From the NCBI GenBank assembly GCA_905178155.1, contig CAJINV010000026.1:266289-330288 (forward strand): a stretch of 64,000 nucleotides of DNA. Direction: 5' to 3'. The stretch's first letter is position 1. Every line of letters starts with the position of its first letter. The DNA is from Amoebophrya sp. A120. Its lineage: Eukaryota > Sar > Dinophyceae > Syndiniales > Amoebophryaceae. Positions 37,210 to 46,621 of this stretch are shown piece after piece. The position numbers and the translations under genes are program-made. Under the pieces are notes generated by a model. That model searched no databases. It was not told the origin of the DNA and worked only from the letters and a program-made list of their open reading frames with translations.

Positions 37210-39090
37210 TCACTTCTTTCCACCTCCCTTTTTGCCACCACCCTTGGCCTGCTCATCCTTACGCTTCTTGGCGGCCTCCTGCGACAAACGCTGACTCTCC
37301 TTGTACACACGAGCGGCTTCCTCCGGTCCGACGCGCTGCTCAAATTTCTCCTTCATTGTCTTGTACTCTGCAGGAGCGTGGTAAAACTTGCACCGGCCCG
37401 TCTGCTCAATCTTCTTACAGCGGCCGCGCAGTTCGCTCCACAGCTTACCGTCGGCTTCCAGAGCAGCACCCTGCGGGACAACACGTCCGTGGTTGTTGGA
37501 ATCGGTTCCGCCCGCACCATAATAGGAAGACGGACGATCATCGCCCTTCTTATTCCGGTAATAGTTGCTGTTGTGGTTGTAGCGCCGATAACCCAACTCC
37601 ATGAGTTTTTTCTGGGCGTCGTCTTCCCGATTTCCCGTTTCTCCGATCAGGGAGAGAGGGTCGGTTAACGCGGAGTTTTCGTCTTTCCCCGCCGGAATAG
37701 TCGAGTCTTCGCGTCGTTTTTCGTCGTAAGTGTACCGAGCAGAGTCGGCACACACGCGCTCCACTTCTTCAACGAAAGCATCGTAGTCGTATTGCAAATC
37801 CCGGATCCGGTGACTATTCAAAAGCTGGCGGGTTATGTGCGAAATACACAGCCCGCGCAATGCGATTTCAATTTTCGAATTATCGGATCTCTTACTCCCC
37901 GTGAGTTCCAACTCGCGATCAAATATCACACCCAAAAGACCTACGAATTCCTTTGGATGGAGACCATCCGGACGCACCACCATGGGAAGTTTGTTCTCGA
38001 TGCCAGCCTGTACACCCTCGCGTCGCAACGAGTAGCGTTGTTGGAGGATGATCATTTTGTCGGATAAATTCGGCCCCGACCGATCGGCAAGCGCATGACG
38101 CACGGGAGCGTTGCCAAAGGAACCCAACGCCACCTTTTCGGCCAGCTTGATCCGATCCACTCCCGGAAGACGCAGGAGCGTGCTCGCCCACGTGAACATT
38201 TGGGAATTCCAGCGCCGCAAGGAAATGATGTTCAACTTTGGCGGTTGTTCCAAGGTACGCAATTCTACCTTTTCGAGTTCGTTCAGCGTGGTCTTGCCCG
38301 GTTGCGGCTTGATGTCCCGGAGAGACGCCCAGCCCAACTGGTCCACTCTCTCTTCTCCCCTCTGGTCAAACTTCGACTTCCGGTTCCCCTCGACTTCTTC
38401 CAGCCGACTGGCTAGCAGCTCGCACTTCTGATTGTTTTGGTTCAACAAATCCTGCAGCTCGGGCGACAAATTCAGTGCCGCGGCGGCATGCGAGATCGAG
38501 CCCGGAGATGTAGAAGACGGAGTACCGGCTTTGTTGTTCAGCACAGCTTCTTCGATCGGAAAAAGCTTCCGCGGAGCGACAAGCTCCGGAGACGAAGGAG
38601 CGGTCTCGCGCAGCAGGCCGGGCGGAGAACGGATGTCCCCTTTTCCGCTGGAAGCGAACACTCCATCAAAAAGATTACCGTCGTAATCTTCCGCTCCGTA
38701 CACCGCGGCCGTTTCTTTCCCGGGCGAATTAACGTCCAGGCCGCCGCGCGTTTTCCATTCTTCTTTCGAGTAATGGACTGGAGTCAAAGTTTCTCCCGAG
38801 TGCGCGCGACGATGTTTCTCCATCGCGGCTTCGACCAACCTTTGCAACTCCTCATCGCGTGCTTTCTTCTTCTCCTTCTCCTTTATTTGATACACCTGCG
38901 CACTGCAGATGCGACTAATGAAATCGAAGCAACAGGTTGCCACTTTGTTACTTTTACTGGTGGAAAGTTGTAGCTTGCGAAGTTGTTTTTTGAAGTTGTA
39001 AAGCAGCGGGACACAGAAGAAAAATCCACACGGATTTCGGGACGCTGAAGGAGGTAGCTTTTTTTCACAAATGTTCCGGCTGTCTTCCAC
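37210..39090 (-). CDS. Gag-like protein
   Basis: 626 residues ending in TGA, after which the frame stays open into the NADAR ORF. The listed first codon is GTG; the true start may be an internal ATG or lie upstream. The centre is helical with Trp/Leu-rich blocks (ISLRRWNSQMFTWAST, FVGLLGVIFDRELELTG), as in capsid regions of Copia/Ty1 Gag. Near the C-terminus is a cysteine-histidine motif, CKKIEQTGRCKFYHA, close to a CCCH zinc finger or degenerate zinc knuckle. The tail is Lys/Gly-rich (KGGGKKGGGKK) and could bind RNA. It is assigned by position and features, not by clear sequence recognition. Confidence 0.65.
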   Translation of the reverse strand: MEDSRNICEKKLPPSASRNPCGFFFCVPLLYNFKKQLRKLQLSTSKSNKVATCCFDFISRICSAQVYQIKEKEKKKARDEELQRLVEAAMEKHRRAHSGETLTPVHYSKEEWKTRGGLDVNSPGKETAAVYGAEDYDGNLFDGVFASSGKGDIRSPPGLLRETAPSSPELVAPRKLFPIEEAVLNNKAGTPSSTSPGSISHAAAALNLSPELQDLLNQNNQKCELLASRLEEVEGNRKSKFDQRGEERVDQLGWASLRDIKPQPGKTTLNELEKVELRTLEQPPKLNIISLRRWNSQMFTWASTLLRLPGVDRIKLAEKVALGSFGNAPVRHALADRSGPNLSDKMIILQQRYSLRREGVQAGIENKLPMVVRPDGLHPKEFVGLLGVIFDRELELTGSKRSDNSKIEIALRGLCISHITRQLLNSHRIRDLQYDYDAFVEEVERVCADSARYTYDEKRREDSTIPAGKDENSALTDPLSLIGETGNREDDAQKKLMELGYRRYNHNSNYYRNKKGDDRPSSYYGAGGTDSNNHGRVVPQGAALEADGKLWSELRGRCKKIEQTGRCKFYHAPAEYKTMKEKFEQRVGPEEAARVYKESQRLSQEAAKKRKDEQAKGGGKKGGGKK

Positions 39091-39214
39091 TGTAGTTGTA
39101 TGCTTTACTGTTGGCTTTCCTGGTACGAGCCGACTGCTTGTTCTAGTTGAGGACGTACCGAAAGTCCCTTTTTGTTCTGCACGGTGTGTACGAAATTACT
39201 GGACGAAACCGAAA

Positions 39215-40075
39215 TCAGCCTGCGCTGAGATAGCCTTCTGAATCTGTGCGACTACTTTCGCTAGGTTGAAATTGCACGTGGCGGCGCTCGTATTCCAGCG
39301 GGTACAGTCCACGACGAACGACGTCAGGGCAGAGGTAGAAGCCGTCAAGTGCGTCTTGTAGACCGACAAACGGAGCGCCACTGTTACGAAGGTAGTTGAA
39401 GTATCGGCTTCTATTCAGATCGCCGAATCCGCTTTCTGCTTCTGGACGAGTAAGAGGATCCGCTATGCCGTCAAAATTTTCTTCCTCCGGTTGGTTGTTG
39501 TAAACCGTACGGAAACCGGGACGAGGCGTTACCGGGCGAATGCACCGGTAAGCCACGAAATTCAGGTCGTGGGGCTTTGTCCAGGCGTAGTATCCGTGGC
39601 GGTTTTTATTAGACGGATGGTTCTTGTTGAGGACGATCAAGCAACTCTTCGAAAAGAACGCAGTATGCTGATGGTTGCAGGCAAATGCAGCTTCTTCCTC
39701 CGGCAGGATTTGTTTTGCGCTGTGTGTCGGAAGTAATTCTGCGCATTCCAGTAGAGCGACCGTGACCAGCTTCTTCTTGCCTTCTCCTCTTCTAGGACGC
39801 AGCTGCGGTAGAACTACTAGAGCTTCTACTCCGGACGAGTGCAAAAATTGCAGGATGTGCGTGCCCAGAATTGTTTCGTAATTTCCTACTGTTCCGACCA
39901 AGGACCTGGCTGCAAAACCGGACTTCAAATATTCCTGCGGTCCTGTTTTAGCAAGACCAGCGGGAAGCTGGTGTCGACGGTGCTGGTGCAGATCGTGAAG
40001 CTGTTTAAAGGCAGGGCTCTCGCAAAGGCAACAAACTGGCTCGTTAATTTCTGCCGTAAGGGCTAAATTACCCAT
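39215..40075 (-). CDS. Element accessory ORF 4, unknown, C2H2-like N-terminus
   Basis: 286 residues from an ATG 15 nt after the stop of the preceding ORF. The N-terminus has CCLCESPAFKQLHDLHQHRRH, resembling a C2H2 zinc finger with irregular spacing. The body contains beta-like segments (LVTVALLECAELLPTH, SCLIVLNKNH, NFVAYRCIRP) and Tyr/Arg-rich stretches. No family recognised. It sits between the 5' LTR and gag, where Copia elements normally have only a leader. Confidence 0.5.
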   Translation of the reverse strand: MGNLALTAEINEPVCCLCESPAFKQLHDLHQHRRHQLPAGLAKTGPQEYLKSGFAARSLVGTVGNYETILGTHILQFLHSSGVEALVVLPQLRPRRGEGKKKLVTVALLECAELLPTHSAKQILPEEEAAFACNHQHTAFFSKSCLIVLNKNHPSNKNRHGYYAWTKPHDLNFVAYRCIRPVTPRPGFRTVYNNQPEEENFDGIADPLTRPEAESGFGDLNRSRYFNYLRNSGAPFVGLQDALDGFYLCPDVVRRGLYPLEYERRHVQFQPSESSRTDSEGYLSAG

Positions 40076-40090
40076 GCGCTACTGCCGCTC

Positions 40091-40606
40091 CTAGTTCTCT
40101 GGCTCGGGTTCAAAATTCCAGCTGCGGCACGCAGTCGCGTTTTTGTATCCGGATAGGGAGAACGGGTGCGCTTTGTACCGGTCTGCTTGTAGAATTCGCT
40201 TCGTAGGAATGTGCTGCGGAGTCAATTCTACTTCTTGGGCGGTTGGTCCTAGCGAGATATCCAGGAAGTTGCATTTCTCGTCGAGCTTGACGTTGCAAAA
40301 AGCGTAGTGCAAGCTGCCGGCGCGGCTGAACCAAACTGCTAGTGGTGCGAAGCGAGCGGCAATTCGAATCTCCAAGAAGTGAAATGCAGCGAGACACTCC
40401 TCGGCGTAGAATCGTTCAAGGGATTTCTGCTTTCTCCTATCTTCGTTCCTCCACCGGAGATGTTCACAGCCCCCGGACTGACAACGAAGGACACAGAGTT
40501 CGTGCTGGATTGTATCTAGGATCCAGATGGCGTTTTTCTTTCTTCTTCCGGTTTTATCTTTCACCCACTGGCTCAACGGTTTTTCACCAACTATCTCCCA
40601 CCACAT
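40091..40606 (-). CDS. Element accessory ORF 3, unknown
   Basis: 171 residues, ATG start 7 nt after the RING ORF stop. It starts with MWWEIVGEKPLSQWV. Several Trp, Cys and His residues (CQSGGCEHLRW) suggest a compact domain, perhaps metal-binding. It shares a frame with the next ORF but two TAG codons separate them. Not recognised. Confidence 0.45.
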   Translation of the reverse strand: MWWEIVGEKPLSQWVKDKTGRRKKNAIWILDTIQHELCVLRCQSGGCEHLRWRNEDRRKQKSLERFYAEECLAAFHFLEIRIAARFAPLAVWFSRAGSLHYAFCNVKLDEKCNFLDISLGPTAQEVELTPQHIPTKRILQADRYKAHPFSLSGYKNATACRSWNFEPEPEN

Positions 40607-40613
40607 AAAAGGT

Positions 40614-41555
40614 TCAAGCCGTAAAGTTTTGTACTAAACTATTGACCAACTCTCTACAAATCGGACAGCGCGCGTCGTGTTGCAAAGCCCGCTCCGCGCA
40701 AGGAATACAACAGACGGCATGTCCCGTGCGACCGTGTACGAATGTGGCGTCGGACTCAACTTCCATACACACAATGCATGGACTATGCAGTCGGTGTGAT
40801 GCAGTAGAGTGGGCAGGAGACGGCGGCGGAATCGGAGTGCGGTACTGGTTCAGCGCAGAGCTGTTGTTGTTTACTTGTCTCGGTGAAGTCAAGCCCTGCA
40901 CTACTCGGCTGAAAAAACCCCCGCGAGACGGAGATGATTGCTCGATTCCGTTTAAAGAGCTGGCAGCTTCAGGCAAGGCTGGAACAGGATTCGAACTGCT
41001 GCTGCTCTGTTCCTGACGCTGTTGTTCTTGTCGTGCACGAAGATCGGCAATCAAAATGCGCTGTCTCTCGATAGCGGCCTGGTTGTCCCGAAGCGGTTGG
41101 TCAGACAGACGAGCGGCTTGTTGCTGTAAGCCGAAAGCTTCCTGTAGAAACTGTGCTGCTCGGCCGTTTTGGAAATGGAGGACTCTTGCTTGACGGTTTC
41201 GCTCCTGTTCTAATTCCTGCAAGCGAGTAAACTGACGATCAGCCAAATTTTCTATTGTTGTCTCCGTCGTGACGTCTTGTACCGGATTTTCCACCGCGGC
41301 TTCCTCGGCAATAGCAGCGATTCTGTCGCGCGGAGTGTATTCGGGTTCTTCACGGCGCGGCAAAATTGTTCTCCAGGAAGGGTCTCTTCGTTCGCGCTGC
41401 AGACGGTGTCTCTCGCTCTCCTGGTTTATTTCAAAAAGTGTCCGTGGATTTTGTTGATTTCCCCAGAATGCGGGAAGACGGTCTGCCGGTCCTGGTACTG
41501 CTCTGTCTGCTCTGCTCGGTGTTACGACTTGACAAAAGCGCGGATGCTCGTACAA
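40614..41555 (-). CDS. Element accessory ORF 2: MDM2-type RING finger protein (putative E3 ubiquitin ligase)
   Basis: About 313 residues. The N-terminal part is charged and coiled-coil-like (Gln/Arg/Glu-rich, RLQELEQERNRQ), then a Ser/Pro-rich linker. The last 56 residues form a RING: C260-x2-C263, then FVHGRTGH (H274, H279), C283-x2-C286, C297-x2-C300. The HG[KR]TGH block and the C2H2C4 ligand set are the signature of the MDM2/MDMX subclass, and as in MDM2 the RING lies at the extreme C-terminus. RING proteins bring E2-ubiquitin to a target. The first codon in this frame is TTG, and the frame overlaps the upstream ORF by 34 nt, so the start may come by frameshift or splicing. Confidence 0.7.
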   Translation of the reverse strand: MYEHPRFCQVVTPSRADRAVPGPADRLPAFWGNQQNPRTLFEINQESERHRLQRERRDPSWRTILPRREEPEYTPRDRIAAIAEEAAVENPVQDVTTETTIENLADRQFTRLQELEQERNRQARVLHFQNGRAAQFLQEAFGLQQQAARLSDQPLRDNQAAIERQRILIADLRARQEQQRQEQSSSSSNPVPALPEAASSLNGIEQSSPSRGGFFSRVVQGLTSPRQVNNNSSALNQYRTPIPPPSPAHSTASHRLHSPCIVCMEVESDATFVHGRTGHAVCCIPCAERALQHDARCPICRELVNSLVQNFTA

Positions 41556-41956
41556 AACTGGTCCACGTCGAGATTGCGGCGCGCCGTATTTTGTATTCTT
41601 TCCTCTGCAGCCGTGCGGCCCAAAAACACAATCGGAGCTTCTCGATCACCAATGACGTTCGTGAAGTTGTGTCTGATATCGTTGGAGTTTCGTTCTATTA
41701 GATCCCGGAGATCGTCGCCGTCTAAAAGTTGTCTTGCCCCTCTCACTACTTGCGCTGGTTGACCGGTGCGAAAACGGCGGTAGTTTGGGAAGCGAAGATC
41801 TGGACGGTTCACCAAGTTGCAGCACTGAATGGAGCCGATCAGATCGCGTTCTCCGCTTGGTAGATAGTTGCTGTGCCGGTCGATAATAATTATCACTCCT
41901 CTTCTCCAGTGTCGTTGATGCCAAACAGGTTCAAGATTTCGGATATCCGTGTGCAA
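41522..41956 (-). CDS. Element accessory ORF 1, unknown
   Basis: About 144 residues with no ATG at its head (open from a TGA just upstream). It contains GVIIIIDRHSNYLPSGERDL, IQCCNLVNRPDLRFPNYRRF and DREAPIVFLGRTAAEER. It overlaps the RING ORF by 34 nt in another frame; the two may once have been one frame. No family recognised. Confidence 0.4.
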   Translation of the reverse strand: MHTDIRNLEPVWHQRHWRRGVIIIIDRHSNYLPSGERDLIGSIQCCNLVNRPDLRFPNYRRFRTGQPAQVVRGARQLLDGDDLRDLIERNSNDIRHNFTNVIGDREAPIVFLGRTAAEERIQNTARRNLDVDQFCTSIRAFVKS

Positions 41957-42354
41957 TTGCTCGAGATTGATTCAGGTAGTTATAAAGTAAGCCGCTCTCG
42001 ATGGTAACAGTAGGCGGAAAGTAATCGCGACGTGGTTGATCAGGAGCTTGCTGGTTTTGCATACGGCGCGCTGGAGGTAAAAGCTTTTGGTAGTATCTGC
42101 TTCTTTTTTAGCACGCGGATCGAACGAAGGCAGTCACTTCATCGATGCCAAGGCTTATTGTTTTTCTTGCTTCTTCTAGTTGATCGACAATGAAATCTTG
42201 CAGCGCGGAAAGCATAAAATTAGACAAAAATCACCTGGGTGATTTGTCTTTACAGACAAAATCACTTTCCTGCTTCTTGCTCAGCACAAACTGGCGCGGT
42301 ATGTACGGCAGGTAGTGCTTGCTGCTCTTCGGTTTTCGACGTGACGGAGGTTTA
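41957..42354 (-). other. Element leader region
   Basis: Stretch between the primer-binding site and the first accessory ORF. It contains an 18-bp hairpin-like pair near 42215-42265 (ACAAAAATCACCTGGGTGAT). Several stops in all frames. A packaging signal would be expected here, but I cannot identify one. Confidence 0.3.
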
Positions 42355-42357
42355 CTA

Positions 42358-42374
42358 GGCTCTGGCGCTCACCA
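42358..42374 (-). promoter_or_regulatory. Primer-binding site
   Basis: On the coding strand TGGTGAGCGCCAGAGCC immediately follows the 5' LTR terminus CTGGTA. It starts with TGG, the complement of a tRNA CCA end; the plus strand therefore reads like a tRNA 3' end (..GGCGCTCACCA). I cannot name the tRNA. Confidence 0.75.
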
Positions 42375-43221
42375 TACCAGAAATGGATCACAGTCCGATT
42401 CTGTAATGCGTGAACAACCGACAGAGATTCCCCGATGAACCGACGTAGACGACGACGCGACGGACGACGGACGCCGGACGTACGGACGACGGAACCGATG
42501 AGAAGTCAGCTCGTCTTCTCCACAATGACCATACGATTTTGCTGAAGAATAATTTTTCACACGAAGTGAAAATCACGACCGAGTTGACCGATGATTTTGG
42601 TTTTAGTTTTAGTTGTACAAACGCAAGAGAAAAGCCGCCATATCCCGTAAAAATGCAATAGAGTTGCAACATAGACGATCCGGAAAGGAAGGCCGTTTGT
42701 TATTTTTTTGGATATTTTTCCTTGCGGGTACAGTGAGAAAAAAGCTGTATTCCGAAGAGCAAACAAGTTTCTCAGCAATCCTATTCTGTTGAATTTGTGA
42801 TGCGATTTATTCTTGTCATGGTTTGTTGTTACATCGGCATCATCGTCTGGAAAACAAGAAAAAAATCTCTCCATATTTCCTTAGTTTTACTTGCTTTTTC
42901 CTTCACCAAAAAAACATAATTGAATGCTAAATGCTCGCGTTAGTTCTCCTAGTGCTACATCGTGCGAGAAAAAAAGAATTCCCTCGCTTCGTTGTCCACC
43001 AAAAAACATTGATAACACAGAATAAGAATAAGGCATAGTTTCTGTATAAGACCTGTTGTCCACTTGGCACGAAGAAAAAACAGAAGAAATTTCGTCGATG
43101 TGGAGGCCAAATACTTTTGCATACTAGACTTACGCGAGGACAAAAAAGATTATTGCGAAAACGTGCTAGATGCTTTCTACGATTAGTTGTAATTGTTTCA
43201 ACCGTTCACCAAAACTTGACT

Positions 43222-45431
43222 TCACAAAAACTCCCCAAAACGACTGCTGTTCTTTCCGGCAGCGGCGCCAGCCGCGGACGACGTCGATCCCCCGACGCAG
43301 CCCCTGACGAAGGTTTTCTTTTCCATCGTTTTCCCTCCGTTCGACGTACTCGATTGTCCTGCTGTTGACCGCTCGTGGATGGCGTGGCGGTCCTTGCTGT
43401 CGGGGACAAAACCGCATAACTGGTCCGGGGTGACCGTCTCAAGCCACTGCAAAGATGTAAACTTATCTTTGCCGCGTGGACCGCATTCGAGACTGGCCTG
43501 TTGGTAATCAAGTTTCCAACTGCCGTCGAGACTCTTGTATCCCGGGATCTTCAAATGACTGAGCTTGTCTATGCGTGACAAACTCGCACTCATGGCCTTG
43601 TCCGTCTCTTCCTGCATCTCCTCGGAAACCATTTTTCCTCCCTTTTCGAATTTCCTCCACCGAATAACTTCTTTCTCCAACGCAGTGCATTGAAGCTGCG
43701 TTCTATCTTGGTAGTTCTGGAACCGCTCCAGCAACTTGTCGCGCCGTTTGTTGCACAGCGCGATGGAGACTGCGTGCGCCTGCACCTGCTGCTGGTTCTG
43801 CTGCCGCAGGAGGAGGATCTCTTGATGTTGCGTCTTAGTCACCTTTTCACGCTCGGCAAAACAAGCATCAAGGTGACAGATTCCGCCTTCCGGGAAGTTG
43901 GAGGCAGTAATAGACTCGAGGCCAAGTCGTTCCCGGTCCGGCGATTCGACATTCTCCCACGGGTGGGGTGCTGGTGGAAAAGAAGTTTGTGGTCGGGCGG
44001 GAGCAAAAAGGTCGAAAGCGCTGCCGCTTTCTGACCGCACGGCGACAGGACGCAACATTCCACTTTCCCAACTACTTCCCGTCCCAAGCAGGGTTGTTTT
44101 ACCCCCAACTTGTCGGCACCGACGATCTGCAGGCTGAGGCTGCTGACATCCTCATACTTCCCCTGGCGATACGTATATTCTTCCGGCTGGAAGAGATCGG
44201 CCGGGGGTTCCACGCGTTGGCGCTTCGCGGGTGACAACTCGATGTCATCCAGAGCGTGAAGCACGTCGTCGACGTCGTGCTCCTGCATGGCCGCGGTGGA
44301 ACCAGAGGGCTTGTTGGGCGAAGCAGTGCTGTGGTGCGGAGCAGCAACAACTTCTTGGTCGGAAATCAGGCCGGTGGAAGGCAAGGAGCGGATGATCGGT
44401 CCATCATGAGCAGCGGGCACCGAAGAACTCGGCCCTTTTTCCCCGTGGTAATGACCCTTCTCCGCGACTAACTGCGGTAGCATTTCCATATCCTTTCCTT
44501 TCCCTTTCTCGGCGGGCTTGGAGTTGTACGATTCTAAGTCACGCAGCACTTTTTCGTGTTCCTTTTCGATTTCGCGGAGCAGAGCACGGGCTTCAGCGTC
44601 GCCATCTTGTTCCACCGCCGGGGCAGCGGCGGGCGCAGCAGTTGTCACTTCTTGTTTTACCGCCGGGACAACGACGGACGTAACAGCCGGAACTTCCGCT
44701 GGAGTGGACGACGCAGGCAACGTGGGATTAGTTTCCGGCTCGGGGATGCTGGGGGCAGCAGTCACCGGCGGAATCCGGTAGGGTCCAGTCGACGGCAAGA
44801 GCCACCGAGGCGGCAAGACCACCGGGCCGGGCGAGAGTATGGAACTCGATGGCGCCGGGACTTCCACATTAGCCGGAGCTTCCACATCAGCCGGAAACTC
44901 CACCTCCACTTGCTCCTCGACTGCAGTCGCATCTTGCTCAACGACCGGAGTCTGAGCCTCCTCCTGAAATTCGGCAGCGGCCGGAGCCTGAATCTGCATC
45001 GGAGCTTGCGCCACGGCATGCACCGGATGGCTCGCGGGATTGTCATCCGCGAGGAGATCATCTTCTTCGTCTTCCGGGGCACTGCTTTCTTCTTCATCCG
45101 CATTGTTGTCGGCCACTCCGGCACTTTTACCGCCAAAACCGTCTTCGTCGTTTGCGATAGCCGCTTGCTCGTCGTTGTTGCCATTTTCTTCGTTCGCGAT
45201 AGCCGCTTGCTCGTCGTTGTTGTCAGCTTCTTCTTCCACATCTTGCTCAGCTGCGGCTTCGACCGGTGGAGCGGGCTGTGCGGGGACTTCCTCGGCCGGG
45301 CGCGGAGTCACGAAGTCGTCGCCGGACGACTCGGAATCAGAATAATTGACGCCGGCACGCGTAAATCTTCCACGCGCGTCCCTTCCCTGCCGGCCCCGTA
45401 AGCCAACACCGCGTCCGCGTTTCGGCGGCAT
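43222..45431 (-). pseudogene. LTR-encoded acidic coiled-coil protein, 5' LTR copy, frameshifted
   Basis: Same protein as in the 3' LTR, from the ATG at 45431. Here a 5-bp insertion near 43961-43970 (GGGTGGGGTG against GGGTG in the other copy) breaks the frame in the middle of the protein. Downstream the second frame runs open without a break to 43222, through the coiled coil and the conserved C-terminal block. The site that is broken in the 3' LTR is intact here, and the reverse, so the source element probably had one long ORF of about 735 residues. Confidence 0.6.
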
Positions 45432-45552
45432 CTCGATGTGTGCGGACACGGCGGCGAAGAGAAAAGCAACAAAGTAACTCACTAACAAAATAAAAATCAA
45501 AACTGTCAGCGGTATCGGTATATGAGGTGAAGCGTCGTGATAGATCGAAAAA

Positions 45553-45558
45553 TATATA
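45553..45558 (-). promoter_or_regulatory. TATA-like box in 5' LTR
   Basis: TATATA about 120 bp before the ATG of the LTR ORF. If used, transcription starts near 45525, making U3 about 1.1 kb and placing the ORF first on the genomic RNA. Confidence 0.4.
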
Positions 45559-46616
45559 GGTGCTCTCTGGTGAATTTCAAAGACAAGTAAAACTTTTTCT
45601 CAACTGTTGTTACCCGTAGGCGTAAAATTTTTACCCGAAGGCGCTGTAAACCCGAAGGCATTTTCCCTGGAAGTGTCGATTTAAAAATTGTAATGATTAA
45701 AGCTTCCCGATTGGAATTCTCGTGATATTTTTACTTCGACCTTACAGGCTGGCCAGGCTTCCACTAAAAAGAATAAGACTGATTGGCTTCGCGCCGTTGT
45801 TCTGTCGTACTTGAAAAACCTTGCGCAGGAAGATAAACATGGATCTTTTCCGGTTGAAATTGCCGTGATAAAACATCGAAGCTAGAACATAGATCCCCTC
45901 TTGACGGACGCGGCGCGCTGCTTTGCACTTAGTTAATCTTAAATTGGTGATCCTTTTGCTTCAAAGCGGCCGCATGATGCCGCTGATCTTGAAGTGAAAA
46001 AATAAAAACTAAAAAGCCGTAGCCGGAGATCAGCGGACTGCTATCCAGATGACCGCAGCCGCACTGCTTCCACCGTACGGCCACCGTCGCACCACCGTAC
46101 TCACCATGTCCGTCATATCACCGCACAAGTTGGCTTCCTTACTGTACAGCGTCAGGACCACCGTAAAAAATTCAAATTCGCCACTGCTGCAGTTGCCACG
46201 CCGCGGACTGGCTCCGCGCCGGGAATTCGGTAGCGACGGCATTTATCTTTCCGATTCCTGCTTCGCCTCGTGACACCTGGCCCCGATACGCATGCAGCCC
46301 CTCTCGTTCTGCGAGCCAAGTTATTCTTTCTCCTGTAATCGCACCTGGACCCGGTCCACCAAATTTGGTAAGCGCAGCAGACAAATTCTTCCGCTTACCG
46401 CTGTGGTGCAGCACCACCCACGAGCTTCCGTCTTTGCAGAAAACCCACAAAGGCTTGCGCAGCCGCGACTCTTCTGCATGCTCCACAATTTGTCTGATTC
46501 CAATTTCTCCCTGGTAAGACTGGACCTGTGGCGCAACTGAAGCAAAATAATTTGCAGCAGATGCAATCACTTCCAAATCACCCGGCTCAGTGGTGATTTT
46601 TGGTATATTTCCAATA

Positions 46617-46621
46617 CAGGC
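46617..46621. repeat. Target-site duplication, right copy
   Basis: CAGGC directly after the LTR terminus CCAATA; matches 24373-24377. Confidence 0.85.

Larger units (their letters stand above)
24378..46616 (-). mobile_element. Giant Copia-type LTR retrotransposon (22.2 kb) with accessory genes
   Basis: Two direct repeats of 4240 and 4242 bp bound a 13.8 kb core, all oriented on the minus strand. CAGGC flanks both outer ends. LTR termini read TATTGG..CTGGTA on the coding strand, a TA..TA type rather than the usual TG..CA. A primer-binding site follows the 5' LTR at once. The order gag, NADAR-macro, protease, integrase, RT, RNase H is Copia-like (integrase before RT). Typical Copia internal regions are 4-5 kb; here there are four extra ORFs upstream of gag, plus an ORF inside each LTR. 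LTR copies show scattered substitutions and indels, so the insertion is not brand new. Confidence 0.9.
42375..46616 (-). repeat. 5' LTR (4242 bp)
   Basis: Same termini as the 3' LTR. It includes a second copy of the Pol C-terminal tail (46172-46576), a TATA-like box and the accessory ORF. Confidence 0.9.

Noticed and set aside
44556-45401. 281-residue plus-strand frame in the 5' LTR
   Set aside because: Shadow of the accessory ORF on the opposite strand; the matching frame in the other LTR is broken.
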